Shown here in pieces: positions 43,243 through 54,284 of a DNA stretch of 64,000 bases. Below the pieces are notes generated by a model. That model saw only the letters and a program-made list of their open reading frames with translations, was not told the origin of the DNA and ran no database searches. Position numbers and translations under genes: made by a program. Source of the DNA: Methyloversatilis discipulorum (GTDB lineage Bacteria > Pseudomonadota > Gammaproteobacteria > Burkholderiales > Rhodocyclaceae); the NCBI RefSeq assembly GCF_000527135.1, contig NZ_AZUP01000001.1:992001-1056000 (forward strand), in the 5' to 3' direction. Each line of letters opens with the position of its first letter. The stretch's first letter is position 1.

Positions 43243-43947
43243 ATGTCGAAAAACGATCTCGACAGTTTTGTTTCCGCCGTCGCGGCCGGTGCATTGATTC
43301 CCGACCCCGCCACGATGTTCAACCCGTGGGGTGATCACGACCCGCTGCACGATACCGGGCCGGACGCGCCGCGCATCCGCTCCGACCACCTGCAGCGCTA
43401 TCTGGCCGCCCGGCTCGGGCGTGCCCGCGTGCTGCTGATCGCCGAGGCGCCGAGCTACAGCGGCGCCAAGTTCTCCGGCATGGCGATGACCAGCGAGCGC
43501 GATGTGCTGGCAGCCCATGCCGCCGGCCGCGGCAGCGATTATTTCGACGGCGGCTTCCAGCGCACCAGCCGCGTGCTGCCGCAGCTGAAGAACACCGACG
43601 GCATGCTGGAGCGCACCGCCAGCATCGTCTGGGCCGCGATGGCCGGCAATGGCTGGGCACCGACCGATTTCGTGCTGTGGAACGCGGTCGCCTACCACCC
43701 GCACGAGACCGGTCGGCCGCTGACCAACCGTGCGCCCAGCGTGAGCGAACGGCGCGCGCTGCGGCCGCTGCTGGAACAGTTCCTCGCCCTCTTCCCCGGC
43801 GTGCCGCGACTGGCCATCGGCCGCATCTGTCAGCACAGCCTGGCCGACATGGGCATCGATGCGCTGCCAGCGCGGCATCCGAGCTACGGCGGCGCGCCGG
43901 AGTTCCGCGCCGCGGTGGCCGACCTGCGCGCGCGGCTTACTGCCTGA
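43243..43947 (+). CDS. Uracil-DNA glycosylase-superfamily protein
   Basis: A 234-residue protein with the UDG fold. LLIAEAPSYSGAKFSGMAMTSERD resembles motif 1 of families 4/5 without the Cys ligands of an iron-sulfur cluster, and ALPARHPSYGG corresponds to the H-P-S motif of the DNA-grip loop. It could excise uracil or act on another base; the divergent motif 1 makes the activity uncertain. Its end overlaps the queF end by 11 bases, tail to tail. Confidence 0.75.
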   Translation: MSKNDLDSFVSAVAAGALIPDPATMFNPWGDHDPLHDTGPDAPRIRSDHLQRYLAARLGRARVLLIAEAPSYSGAKFSGMAMTSERDVLAAHAAGRGSDYFDGGFQRTSRVLPQLKNTDGMLERTASIVWAAMAGNGWAPTDFVLWNAVAYHPHETGRPLTNRAPSVSERRALRPLLEQFLALFPGVPRLAIGRICQHSLADMGIDALPARHPSYGGAPEFRAAVADLRARLTA

Positions 43948-44761
43948 TCAGCTTGACGAAACTGTCCGGCGGCGACTCGAAATTGCTGCGCCAGGGGTTG
44001 ATGTCCAACCCGCCGCGACGGGTGTAACAGGCGCATACGGCGAGCAGTTCGGGCTGGCAGCGCGCCATCACGTCCATGTAGATGCGTTCGACGCAGTGCT
44101 CGTGGAAATCGGCGTGATTGCGGAAGGACACGATGTAGCGCAACAGCCCGGCGCGGTCGATCTTCGGCCCGCGGTAGCGCAGTTGCAGCGACGCCCAGTC
44201 CGGCTGCAGCGTGACCGGGCAGTTGGACTTCAGCAGGTCGGAGCGCAGCGTTTCCTCGACCGTGTCGCCGCTGGCGGACAGCAGCGCGGCGTCCGGCTGG
44301 TAGCGGTCGCAGACGATGTCCAGGCCGTCTATCAGTTCGCCCGCCATCTGCGTCTGCACCGGCGGCACGCCGTCCGGCGTGTACATCTGCACCGTCACGC
44401 CGGACTGGCAGGCGGCCGACAGATCGGTTTCGATCAGCGCGCGCACCGCCTCCAGCGAACTCATGCGTTCGTTGTTGTAGCCGTTCAGGTAGAGCTTGAG
44501 CGACTTCGACTCGACCATGTGGCTGCTGTCGGCCGGAATGTCGAAGCGACCGATGGCGACTTCAGGTTTGCCCTGCGGGTTGAGCCAGGAAATCTCCCAG
44601 GCGTGCCAGCGATCGACGCCGCCGAAGGGCAGCGCATGCGCGGCGATGCCCAGCGCCGCCCGCGACGCCTCGCGCGGCATCGGGAACAGCAAGCCGGCGT
44701 CGTAGCTGTCGGGGTAGTCGGTCGCGTGGCCGAGGCCGGATCCGGTCGCCGGGTGTGTCAT
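43937..44761 (-). CDS. queF: NADPH-dependent 7-cyano-7-deazaguanine reductase (long QueF)
   Basis: A 274-residue enzyme that reduces preQ0 to preQ1 in queuosine synthesis. It is of the two-domain type: ESKSLKLYLNGYNNER is the NADPH motif, the catalytic Cys is in LLKSNCPVTLQPDWAS, and EHCVERIYMDV and CYTRRGGLDINPWRSN are family signatures. The ATG at 44761 overlaps the ankyrin gene stop. Other queuosine genes are not in the window. Confidence 0.95.
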   Translation of the reverse strand: MTHPATGSGLGHATDYPDSYDAGLLFPMPREASRAALGIAAHALPFGGVDRWHAWEISWLNPQGKPEVAIGRFDIPADSSHMVESKSLKLYLNGYNNERMSSLEAVRALIETDLSAACQSGVTVQMYTPDGVPPVQTQMAGELIDGLDIVCDRYQPDAALLSASGDTVEETLRSDLLKSNCPVTLQPDWASLQLRYRGPKIDRAGLLRYIVSFRNHADFHEHCVERIYMDVMARCQPELLAVCACYTRRGGLDINPWRSNFESPPDSFVKLIRQ

Positions 44762-45399
44762 CACTGCCCCATCGCCTTGCGGATCAGTGCGGCCGCGTCG
44801 GTATTGCCCGCCTTCATCGCCCAATCGAGTGCGGTCTCGCCGTCGCGGCCGCGGATGCGCGCGTCGGCACGGGCGGCCAGCAACACCTGCACCGATTCGA
44901 TATTGGCCTTGGCGGCCAGCATCAATGCGGTGGCGCCATTGGGCGCCGGCGCGTCGACCGGCGCACCGCGCGCGATCAGCGCCTTCAGTACCGCCGTGTG
45001 GCCCTGCATCGCCGCGTAGTGCAGCGCCGACCAGCCCTGGGTATTGACCGGATTGGCACCGGCCGCCAGCAGCTGGTCGACCACCGCCACGTGGCCGTTG
45101 AAGGCGGCCACCGCCAGCGCGGTCTCGCCGACCGCATTGACGGCCTCGACCTTGGCGCGGCGCGCCAGCAAGGCCTTCACGAGATCGGTGTAGCCGTTGC
45201 GGGCGGCGATGATGAGCAGCGTTTCGCCGCGCGGATCGACCGAATTCACGTCCAGGCCGCGGTCGATGAAACTGGCCACCTTGCCGGCGTCTCCGAGATT
45301 GGCGGCGTTGATCAGGTCGTCGTACGCGGCGGCCGACACGCCACTGGCGCCGGCCAGACCGAGGATGAAGCCAAGCAGTGCGATGCGCAGCGCCTTCAT
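44761..45399 (-). CDS. Secreted ankyrin-repeat protein
   Basis: A 212-residue protein with a signal peptide (ALLGFILGLAGASGVSAA) and about five ankyrin repeats: YDDLINAANLGDAGKVASFIDRGLDVNSVDPRGETLL, then units starting AARNGYTDLVKALL, AAFNGHVAVVDQLL, AAMQGHTAVLKALI and AAKANIESVQVLLAA. It binds other proteins in the periplasm; the partner is unknown. Its position between tatD and queF in one ATGA-linked operon may be only transcriptional. Confidence 0.88.
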   Translation of the reverse strand: MKALRIALLGFILGLAGASGVSAAAYDDLINAANLGDAGKVASFIDRGLDVNSVDPRGETLLIIAARNGYTDLVKALLARRAKVEAVNAVGETALAVAAFNGHVAVVDQLLAAGANPVNTQGWSALHYAAMQGHTAVLKALIARGAPVDAPAPNGATALMLAAKANIESVQVLLAARADARIRGRDGETALDWAMKAGNTDAAALIRKAMGQ

Positions 45400-46193
45400 G
45401 CGGCGACCTCCTCGCGGCCGGCCAGTCGGGCGGCATCGTGGAACAGGCGGAAGAAGTTGTCGGTGGTGACGCGCCCCACCTCCTCCACCGTCAGGCCGCG
45501 CACCTTGGCCAGTTCGGCGGCGACGTGCGGCACGTAGGCCGGCTCGTTCATCTTGCCGCGGTACGGCACGGGTGCCAGATAGGGCGAATCGGTCTCGATC
45601 AGCATCGACGCCAGCGGAATGGCTTTCGCCACGTCGCGCAACTGCTGCGCATTCTTGAAGGTGACGATGCCGGAAAAGGAGATGCAGAAACCCATGTCGA
45701 TCGCCGCCTCGGCCACCTCCAGCGTTTCGGTGAAGCAGTGCATGACACCGCCCACCTCGTGCGCACGCTCCTCGCGCATGATGGTCAGCGTGTCCTCGGC
45801 CGACGAGCGGGTGTGGATGATGAGCGGCTTGCCGCACTCGCGCGCGGCGCGGATGTGCGTGCGGAAGCGCTTGCGCTGCCACTCGAGGTCACCGGTCAGG
45901 CGGAAGTAGTCGAGCCCGGTTTCGCCGATGGCCACCACGCGCGGGTGGGCCGACATGTCGACCAGCTGCGCCACGTCCGGCTCGGTCACGTCCTCGTAAT
46001 CGGGATGCACGCCGAGCGAGGCGAACACATTGGCGTGCCGCTCGGCCATGCCGGTGACGCGCGGCCACTGTTCGATATTGACCGACACGCACAGCGCGTG
46101 GCTGACCTGCTGGGCTTGCATATTGGCGAGCACTTCGTCCTCGCGCGCGGCGAGGTCGGGGAAATCGATGTGGCAGTGTGAGTCGATGAACAT
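45396..46193 (-). CDS. tatD: TatD-family metal-dependent DNase
   Basis: A 265-residue TIM-barrel hydrolase with metal ligands visible: HCHIDF (first His pair), GETGLDY (Glu), HTRSS (His), HCFTET (His) and ETDSPYLAPVPYRGKMNEP (Asp). The branch is YcfH/YjjV-like. The order tmk-holB-pilZ-tatD is common in beta- and gammaproteobacteria. Confidence 0.95.
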   Translation of the reverse strand: MFIDSHCHIDFPDLAAREDEVLANMQAQQVSHALCVSVNIEQWPRVTGMAERHANVFASLGVHPDYEDVTEPDVAQLVDMSAHPRVVAIGETGLDYFRLTGDLEWQRKRFRTHIRAARECGKPLIIHTRSSAEDTLTIMREERAHEVGGVMHCFTETLEVAEAAIDMGFCISFSGIVTFKNAQQLRDVAKAIPLASMLIETDSPYLAPVPYRGKMNEPAYVPHVAAELAKVRGLTVEEVGRVTTDNFFRLFHDAARLAGREEVAA

Positions 46194-46220
46194 GAAAAAC
46201 CGTTGTGGATCAGTACTGGA

Positions 46221-46586
46221 TCAGAGCGTATGGGTCTGTCGCGACGAACCGAGGTAGCCGCCGACCACCTGTTCGATCTTCGCGCGGGCGGACTTGCTGC
46301 TTTCGTCCTCGCCGAAGCGAAGGCCGATGCCCTGCTGCTTGCCGCCCTGCGCGTCGGCCGGCGTCACCCACGCCACCGTGCCCTGGATGGGCAGCTTGGC
46401 CGGATCTTCCATCAGCTGCAGCAGCAGGAAGACCTCGTCGCCCAGCCGGTAGCTGCGGTTGGTCGGCAGGAAGATGCCACCGCCCTTCAGGAAAGGCATG
46501 TAGGCCGCATAGAGCACCGATTTCGACGTCACCGCCAGCGACAGCACGCTGCGCCGGTTGCCCGGCTGGATATGCGGATCGCTCAT
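46221..46586 (-). CDS. pilZ: PilZ protein (type IV pilus type)
   Basis: A 121-residue single PilZ domain with FLKGGGIFLPTNRSYRLGDEVFLLLQLM, the form seen in type IV pilus PilZ proteins. The RxxxR c-di-GMP site is not clear, so it probably works by binding PilB and FimX-like partners. It starts at ATG 46586 and follows holB, as usual. Confidence 0.93.
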   Translation of the reverse strand: MSDPHIQPGNRRSVLSLAVTSKSVLYAAYMPFLKGGGIFLPTNRSYRLGDEVFLLLQLMEDPAKLPIQGTVAWVTPADAQGGKQQGIGLRFGEDESSKSARAKIEQVVGGYLGSSRQTHTL

Positions 46587-46608
46587 GACAGCCTCCCTTT
46601 TCGTGTGC

Positions 46609-47664
46609 TCAGCGTTGCGTCCGGAACAGACGGGCGTAGCGGATGAGCATGTCTTCGAGGAACAGGCGCGCATTCAGCGGGTGATGCGCCAGCGCCCGCA
46701 CCTTCAGCAATTCATTGTACCCACGCAGGACAGTGCCCACGTCGCTGCGTTCCGCCAGCTGCCCGAGCTGGGCGCGTCGGCCGACGAATACCCGCGGCTC
46801 GCCGGCCTGTGCCAGCAGCACGAGGTCGGCCAGCCAGCGCTGCAGCCAGGTGACCAGCGTCGGCAGGTCGGTCAGGCCGGCTTCGCCCTTCTTGCGGCCC
46901 TTGAGCCAGCCGTCCCAGCGGGCGGCGACCTCCAGCGGCGCGCTCAGCGCGTGCTTCGATACATCATCGACAAACTGGGCCTGGATTTGAGCGTCCTTCG
47001 AACTGGCGAGGTCACGCGCGTGCAGCGGCGAGCCGGCACACAGCGCAAGCGCATCGCCGGCGTCACGCACGCCCTGCGCCGCCAGCCAGGCCAGCGACTG
47101 CTCGATCGGCGGCTGTTGGAAGGACAGTACGCGGGTTCGGCTGCGTATCGTGGGCAGCAATTTTCGCGGATGGTCCGTTATCAGTAAAAACAATGTCTTG
47201 GGTGGTGGTTCTTCAAGTGACTTGAGAAGAGCGTTCGCGGCATCGACATTCATCGCCTCGGCCGGATACAAGAGCACGACACGGTAGCCGCCTTGATGCG
47301 AACCGACGCCCAGACGGTCGCTTACCGCCCTCACCTGGGCGATGCGGATCAGCTTCGACTTCGCCTTGCCGTCACCGTCGTCGGACGCCGTCTCGTCGCC
47401 CTCGTCAGCCTCGTCGTCCAGCGCCTCCGGACGCACAACCAGCCAGTCCGGATGGTTGTCGGTGGCGATCAGCCGGCACGAGGCGCATTCGCCGCACGCT
47501 ACCTGCTCACCGCTTGCCCGTTCGCACAACATGCGCGCCGCCAGCGCCTCGGCGAATTCGCGCTTGCCCAGGCCGGCCGGCCCGGCCAGCAGCAGCGCGT
47601 GCGGCATCCGGTCGGCCAGCGCCATCAACTGCGACCACTGCGGTTTGCACCAGTCGTAAATCAT
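46609..47664 (-). CDS. holB: DNA polymerase III delta prime subunit
   Basis: A 351-residue clamp-loader subunit. LLLAGPAGLGKREFAEALAARMLC is the P-loop region, the zinc site is CGECASC with an upstream Cys, and LLYPAEAMNVDAANALLKSLEEPPPKTLFLLIT is the sensor region. An acidic insert (DDEADEGDETASDDGDGKA, near residue 85) is unusual. It begins at ATG 47664, directly adjoining the tmk stop. Confidence 0.95.
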   Translation of the reverse strand: MIYDWCKPQWSQLMALADRMPHALLLAGPAGLGKREFAEALAARMLCERASGEQVACGECASCRLIATDNHPDWLVVRPEALDDEADEGDETASDDGDGKAKSKLIRIAQVRAVSDRLGVGSHQGGYRVVLLYPAEAMNVDAANALLKSLEEPPPKTLFLLITDHPRKLLPTIRSRTRVLSFQQPPIEQSLAWLAAQGVRDAGDALALCAGSPLHARDLASSKDAQIQAQFVDDVSKHALSAPLEVAARWDGWLKGRKKGEAGLTDLPTLVTWLQRWLADLVLLAQAGEPRVFVGRRAQLGQLAERSDVGTVLRGYNELLKVRALAHHPLNARLFLEDMLIRYARLFRTQR

Positions 47665-49319
<1,655 letters not shown>

Positions 49320-49409
49320 GCGAAAGAGGCGGGAACGCGCAGGCAGCACGCGCGGCCCCGTATGTTAACCTTTTCGGCAACCTCTCCTGCCTACGGATTT
49401 CGCAACATC

Positions 49410-50432
49410 ATGATGCTCGACGATTTCATACCCTCCGGCACCGCAGCCGACGACAGCCAGTTCCCCGCCATGCAGGACGCCGCCGCCGAAATGCGCGCCG
49501 CCCGCGAGGGCACGGTGCTGGTACCGCTGACTCATCTTGCCCGGCTGCGCGCCGACGGCGAGGACGCCGCCACCTTCCTGCACAACCTGATGACGAACGA
49601 CGTCAAGGGCCTGCCGGCCGACGGCGTACGCAGTGCCGGTTTCTGCACGGCCAAGGGGCGCCTGCTCGCCACCTTCACGATGTGGCGCGATGGCGACGCC
49701 ACGGTTCTGCAGTTGCCCCGTGCGCTGGCCGAGGCGATGCGCAAGAAGCTGTCGATGTACATCCTGCGCGCCAAGGCCACGCTGACCGACGCCACCGCCG
49801 CCATGCCGGCACTCGGACTGGCCGGCCGCGATGCCGAAGCCGCGCTGCAGGCGGCCGGGCTGCCGGTGCCGGCAGCACCGATGACGCAGGCGGCGGCCGA
49901 TGGCGTGCGTGTGCTGCGGCTGGCGAACGACCGCTTCGAGATCGTGCTGCCGGCCGACCGACTCGAAGCAGTCTGGAGCGCACTGAGCAGCCGTGCGACG
50001 CCGGCCGGCACGCCCGCCTGGCGCTGGTTCGACATCCGCGACGGTCTGGTCAGCGTATGGCCGGGCACGCAAGAGGAATTCGTGCCGCAGATGGTCAATT
50101 TCGAACTGACCGGCGGCGTCAGCTTCAAGAAGGGCTGCTACCCCGGACAGGAGATCGTCGCCCGCACGCAATACCTCGGCAAACTGAAGCGCCGCATGTA
50201 CCGTGCCAGCGCAGACTGCCCGCCGCCGCCGGCCGGCACGCCGGTACACGGCGTGGACACGAACGGTCAGGCGTGCGGCCTGGTGGTCGACGCGGTCGCG
50301 CTGCCCGATGGCGGCTGCGACCTGCTCGCCGTGGTGCAGATGTCGAGCACCGAAGCGGGCGAGGTGCGCATCGGCGGGCTGGACGGGCCGGTGCTGCGCT
50401 TCACCGCCCTGCCCTACGCGCTCGGCGAATGA
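49410..50432 (+). CDS. ygfZ: Folate-binding Fe-S assembly protein YgfZ
   Basis: A 340-residue GcvT-like protein with the YgfZ signature KGCYPGQEIVARTQYLGKLKRRMYR. It uses tetrahydrofolate and helps repair or assemble certain Fe-S enzymes. The paired ATGs at 49410/49413 make the start slightly uncertain. Its stop overlaps the next gene's ATG. Confidence 0.93.
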   Translation: MMLDDFIPSGTAADDSQFPAMQDAAAEMRAAREGTVLVPLTHLARLRADGEDAATFLHNLMTNDVKGLPADGVRSAGFCTAKGRLLATFTMWRDGDATVLQLPRALAEAMRKKLSMYILRAKATLTDATAAMPALGLAGRDAEAALQAAGLPVPAAPMTQAAADGVRVLRLANDRFEIVLPADRLEAVWSALSSRATPAGTPAWRWFDIRDGLVSVWPGTQEEFVPQMVNFELTGGVSFKKGCYPGQEIVARTQYLGKLKRRMYRASADCPPPPAGTPVHGVDTNGQACGLVVDAVALPDGGCDLLAVVQMSSTEAGEVRIGGLDGPVLRFTALPYALGE

Positions 50433-50719
50433 CGGTGCGCATCGACTACTACATCTACTACCGCATCGACACCACCCGCGAAGCGGCGCTGCTGGCCGCA
50501 CTGAGCGCCATGCAGGCCTCGCTGCAGGCGGCCACCGGCGTCGCCGGCCGCGTACGCAGGCGGCTGGACGACCCGCAGACCTGGATGGAAGTGTATGAGG
50601 GCGTGAACAATCAGCGGCTGTTCGAACTGGAACTGGGCTGCCACGTGCAGAGCCACGGCTTGTACGACTTCCTGGCGCCGGAGAGCGTGCGCCACCTCGA
50701 GCGCTTCCGCGCCGCCTGA
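50429..50719 (+). CDS. DUF4936 family protein
   Basis: A 96-residue protein starting MTVRIDYYIYYRIDTTREAA, with a ferredoxin-like beta-alpha-beta pattern and TWMEVYEGVNNQRLFEL. This is the DUF4936 type found next to ygfZ in betaproteobacteria. No enzymatic motif is visible. It is translationally coupled to ygfZ (ATGA). Confidence 0.8.
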   Translation: MTVRIDYYIYYRIDTTREAALLAALSAMQASLQAATGVAGRVRRRLDDPQTWMEVYEGVNNQRLFELELGCHVQSHGLYDFLAPESVRHLERFRAA

Positions 50720-50731
50720 CGGACGCCGCCG

Positions 50732-51505
50732 ATGTGTCTCATCGTGCTGGGCTGGAAGCAGCAGCCGGACTGCCCGCTGGTCGTCGCGGCCAACCGCGAC
50801 GAGTTCCACCGCCGTCCGACCGCCGCGCTCGACTTCTGGGCGGACGCGCCGCAGGTGCTGGCCGGGCGTGACCTGCAGTCGGGCGGCAGCTGGATGGGCG
50901 TCAGCCGCATGGGCCGCTTCGCCGCACTGACCAACTACCGCGACCCACTCGCACAACGCGCGAGCGCCCGCTCGCGCGGCGAACTGGTCGCCGGCTTCCT
51001 GACGGGTCACATGAGCGCCGAGGATCACGCCCGGCAGACCTGTCGCGAGGCGGCCGCCTACAACGGCTTCAATCTGCTGCTGTGCGACGGCGAAACACTG
51101 GTGTGGGTTGGTCACCGTCACGGCGACGAAGCGCGGTGGCGCGTGCTCGACAGCGGCATCCATGCACTGTCCAACCACCTCCCGGGCACGCCCTGGCCAA
51201 AGCTGCTGCGCGCCCGCGACGGCTTTGCGCGGGCGCTTGTCCGAACCGACGCCGAAGCGCGCCAGGAAGCGCTGTTCGACACCCTGCGTGACGACACGCC
51301 GGCGGCCGACGCCGATCTGCCGGACACCGGGGTCGGCCTCGAATGGGAGCGGCGCCTGTCGCCGGTCTTCATTGCCGGCGAGGACTACGGCACCCGTTCG
51401 AGCACGGTGCTGACGGTGTGCCAGAGCCGCATCGACGTCGAGGAGCGTTGCTACGGGCCGGGCGGACGCGCCGACGGCAGGCGCCGCATCGCCATCGATC
51501 GCTGA
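50732..51505 (+). CDS. NRDE (TANGO2-like) family protein
   Basis: A 257-residue protein beginning MCLIVLGWKQQPDCPLVVAANRDEFHRRPTA, which holds the NRDE motif with the N-terminal Cys that may act as an Ntn-type nucleophile. GGSWMGVSRMGRFAALTNYRD and the ending RSSTVLTVCQSRIDVEERCY also fit. TANGO2 relatives are linked to heme trafficking in eukaryotes and bacteria; the role here is not established. Confidence 0.9.
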   Translation: MCLIVLGWKQQPDCPLVVAANRDEFHRRPTAALDFWADAPQVLAGRDLQSGGSWMGVSRMGRFAALTNYRDPLAQRASARSRGELVAGFLTGHMSAEDHARQTCREAAAYNGFNLLLCDGETLVWVGHRHGDEARWRVLDSGIHALSNHLPGTPWPKLLRARDGFARALVRTDAEARQEALFDTLRDDTPAADADLPDTGVGLEWERRLSPVFIAGEDYGTRSSTVLTVCQSRIDVEERCYGPGGRADGRRRIAIDR

Positions 51506-51660
51506 ACGCGCGCGTGCGTCGGCGGTCAGTCAATCAAGTTTGAAGGCAGAATGCCGACAACAGGCCGACAATGCCCGCCGTCGTCACCACCCTCGTCCGC
51601 CCTGCGGCGGCCGGCGGATGGAATGACCGCCGGCAGCACTCCGCTACGGACACGTGCAGC

Positions 51661-53403
51661 ATGACATCCACGATCGCAGCCCCACTGCCGCCCGACGAAA
51701 ACGAACGCCTGCGCGCACTGCACGCCAGCGGGCTGCTCGACACGCCGCCCGAGCCGGCGTTCGACGATCTGGCGCGCATCGCCTCGCAGCTCTGTGGCAC
51801 TCCGATCGCGCTGGTCAGCCTGGTCGACGAGGATCGGCAGTGGTTCAAGTCGCGCATCGGTCTGGACGCAAGCGAAACGCCGCGCGAGCAGGCCTTCTGC
51901 GCACACGCCATCCTGCGGAACGAGGTGCTGGTTGTGCCGGATGCCACGATGGACGTGCGCTTCCGCGACAATCCGCTGGTCACCGGCGGGCCGGGTATCC
52001 GCTTCTACGCGGGCGCGCCGCTGGAGGTCGCAGGCGGCCATCGCATCGGCACGCTGTGCGTCATCGATACCGTTGTGCACGAGCTGACCGAGGCCCAGCG
52101 CGAAGCGCTGGTCGCGCTGGCGCGGCAAGTGGTCGCGCAGATCGAACTGCGCCTGCACGTGAGCGAGCTGCAGGCCGCACACGCGCGGCAGAACCTGTTC
52201 GAACAGCAGTTGCAGCGTTTCAACGCCGAAATGAAGGCCCTGGTCGCCCATCGCACCGCCGAACTGAAGGCGGAGCGGGACCGTGCCGAGCTGTATTTCG
52301 ACATCGCCGGCAACATGATGGTGGTCGCGGACAACGGCGGTCGCATCGTGCGCGCCAACCGGATGGCGGCCGAGGTGCTTGGCCGCCCCGGCAGCAGCCT
52401 GCCCGGACGCGACTGGTTCGAGCTGTGCTTTCCAGAAGACGAGCGTGCCGATGCGCGCGCCTTCTTCGCTCAGCTGGTCAGCGGCGAACGCGACGCGGCA
52501 CGGCGCTTCCGCGGCCACGTAATGACGGCCGACGGTCAGTTGCGCGTCGTGTCCTGGCACACCACGCGGCTGCACGACGAACAGGGCGCGACCACCGGCC
52601 TGCTCGGGGTCGGCGAGGACATCACGGCCCGACTGGAAGCCGAGGAACATCTGCAGCGCACGCTCTCCGAACTCGAACGCAGCAATATCGCGCTGCAACA
52701 GTTCGTGCACGTCGCCTCGCACGACCTGCGCGAGCCGATCAACTCCATCCTGAATTTCGCCAAGCTGCTCCGGCGCGACGCCCACGAGGCGGATGCCATG
52801 CGACGCGAGCGCTACGTGGACTTCATCGTGCGTGGCGGCGAGCGGCTGCGCGCGCTGGTGGACGATCTGCTTGCCTTCGTCCGCCTCGACGCGACCGAGG
52901 CGCGGGCGGACGCCGTAAATCTGGCGGAACTGGTGGAAGAAACGCGTCAGTCGCTGGCAGCCGCCATCGGTCGCAGTGGCGCGACGATCCGCGTCACGCC
53001 GCTGCCGGTCATTCGTGGCGACCGCAGTCTGCTGGGCCTGCTGCTGCAGAACGTGATCGACAACGCGCTGAAGTTTCACGCACCCGGCAAGCCGCCGGAA
53101 GTCGATATCGATTGCGATGTGGTCGGCGACGAGCTGCACGTTTCGGTACGCGACAAGGGCATAGGCATCGCGCCGGAATTCCAGGAGCGCATCTTCGAGG
53201 CTTTCCAGCGTCTGCACGCGCATGCGGAGTACGAGGGCACCGGCCTCGGACTTGCGCTGAGCCGCCGCATCGCCGACATGCACCATGGCCGCATCTTCGT
53301 CGAATCGCAGCCCGACGCCGGCAGCCGTTTCGTGCTGGCGTTGCCCGCGAGCTGCCGCATCGGCATCGCGTCGCACGCCATGCAGCGGACGGAAATCGCA
53401 TGA
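51661..53403 (+). CDS. GAF-PAS sensor histidine kinase
   Basis: A 580-residue soluble kinase: N-terminal GAF domain (LCGTPIALVSLVDEDRQWFKS), coiled coil, PAS domain (AELYFDIAGNMMVVADNGGRIVRANRMAAEVLG), H-box VASHDLREPINSILNF with the phosphorylated His, N-box NVIDNALKFHAPG and G boxes DKGIGIAPEFQERIF and GTGLGLALSRR. The layout matches phytochrome-like kinases without a bilin site. The ATG at 51661 is chosen for the MTSTIAAPLPPDENERL start. A response regulator follows 85 bases downstream and is its likely partner. Confidence 0.92.
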   Translation: MTSTIAAPLPPDENERLRALHASGLLDTPPEPAFDDLARIASQLCGTPIALVSLVDEDRQWFKSRIGLDASETPREQAFCAHAILRNEVLVVPDATMDVRFRDNPLVTGGPGIRFYAGAPLEVAGGHRIGTLCVIDTVVHELTEAQREALVALARQVVAQIELRLHVSELQAAHARQNLFEQQLQRFNAEMKALVAHRTAELKAERDRAELYFDIAGNMMVVADNGGRIVRANRMAAEVLGRPGSSLPGRDWFELCFPEDERADARAFFAQLVSGERDAARRFRGHVMTADGQLRVVSWHTTRLHDEQGATTGLLGVGEDITARLEAEEHLQRTLSELERSNIALQQFVHVASHDLREPINSILNFAKLLRRDAHEADAMRRERYVDFIVRGGERLRALVDDLLAFVRLDATEARADAVNLAELVEETRQSLAAAIGRSGATIRVTPLPVIRGDRSLLGLLLQNVIDNALKFHAPGKPPEVDIDCDVVGDELHVSVRDKGIGIAPEFQERIFEAFQRLHAHAEYEGTGLGLALSRRIADMHHGRIFVESQPDAGSRFVLALPASCRIGIASHAMQRTEIA

Positions 53404-53488
53404 GCCGCGCCCGCCCGCTCACCATCGACCCGGCGCACGCACATCGACCTTGCGCGCAACGCGCCGATCAACCCGGGGCCTCTCGATA

Positions 53489-53893
53489 ATGACCGCACCG
53501 CTGCGCACCGTGATGCTGATCGACGACAACGACGCCGACAACTTCTTTCACGGCATGATGATCGAGCGCTCGGGTCTGGCGACGGAGCTGCTGGTATTCG
53601 AGTGGGCGGAAAAGGCGCTGGAGTGGTTTCAGACGCACCCGGGGCACGCGGTTGATCTCATCCTGCTCGACATCAACATGCCGCGCATGAATGGCTTCGA
53701 GTTTCTCGAACAGTTCCACCAGTTGCCGTCAGTGCATCAGGCGGATGCCCGCGTCTGCATGCTCAGTTCGTCACCGCTGGAAGCCGACCGCGTCCGCGCC
53801 TTCACCTTCCCGCGCGTGACCGACTTCATCGTCAAGCCGCTCGGGGACGACTTCCTGTCTCAGCTGACCAAGGCCTGCGACATCCGGCGGTGA
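53489..53893 (+). CDS. Single-domain response regulator
   Basis: A 134-residue CheY-like receiver of the Rcp1-like type: MLIDDNDADNFFHGMMI (acidic pocket), phospho-Asp in LILLDINMPRMNG, MLSSS (Thr/Ser) and IVKPL (Lys). It has no output domain and probably relays the signal of the preceding GAF-PAS kinase. Its end overlaps the converging GNAT gene by 34 bases. Confidence 0.93.
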   Translation: MTAPLRTVMLIDDNDADNFFHGMMIERSGLATELLVFEWAEKALEWFQTHPGHAVDLILLDINMPRMNGFEFLEQFHQLPSVHQADARVCMLSSSPLEADRVRAFTFPRVTDFIVKPLGDDFLSQLTKACDIRR

Positions 53894-54282
53894 GGGATGC
53901 CGGCCTCGTCGAATTCCGGCCCTTCGGCAACGAAACCCTGCGCCTCGTAGAAGCGCAGCGCATGCGTCTGCGCATGCAGCACCACGTCGCGCATCCCACG
54001 CCGCCGCGCCTCGGCGAGCAGAGCCTGCAGCAGCGCCCGGCCCACCCCTGACGAACGGAACGGCGCGCGCACGGCCATGCGGCCGATGTGACCGTCGGGC
54101 AACAGGCGCCCGCAGCCGACCGGGTGACCGTCGAGCAGGGCCAGCGCATGCACGCTGGTGGCGTCGTCGGCGTCCCACTCCATCTCTTCCGGAACCTGCT
54201 GTTCGACGATGAATACTTCGCGGCGTATCGCTTCGAGCGCTGGCGCCAACGACACCCAGTCACCCAGATCGACGCGCAGCAC
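53860..54282 (-). CDS. GNAT-family N-acetyltransferase
   Basis: A 140-residue acetyltransferase of the ElaA/PhnO-like group: FIVEQQVPEEMEWD (also seen in YjdJ/ElaA-like proteins), the acetyl-CoA loop RSSGVGRALLQALLAEARRRG and AQTHALRFYEAQGFVAEGPEFDEAGIPH (core YEAQGFVAEGPEFDEAGIPH). The start is a GTG at 54282, two bases after the L,D-transpeptidase stop. Its substrate is not known. Confidence 0.85.
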   Translation of the reverse strand: MLRVDLGDWVSLAPALEAIRREVFIVEQQVPEEMEWDADDATSVHALALLDGHPVGCGRLLPDGHIGRMAVRAPFRSSGVGRALLQALLAEARRRGMRDVVLHAQTHALRFYEAQGFVAEGPEFDEAGIPHRRMSQALVS

Positions 54283-54284
54283 GC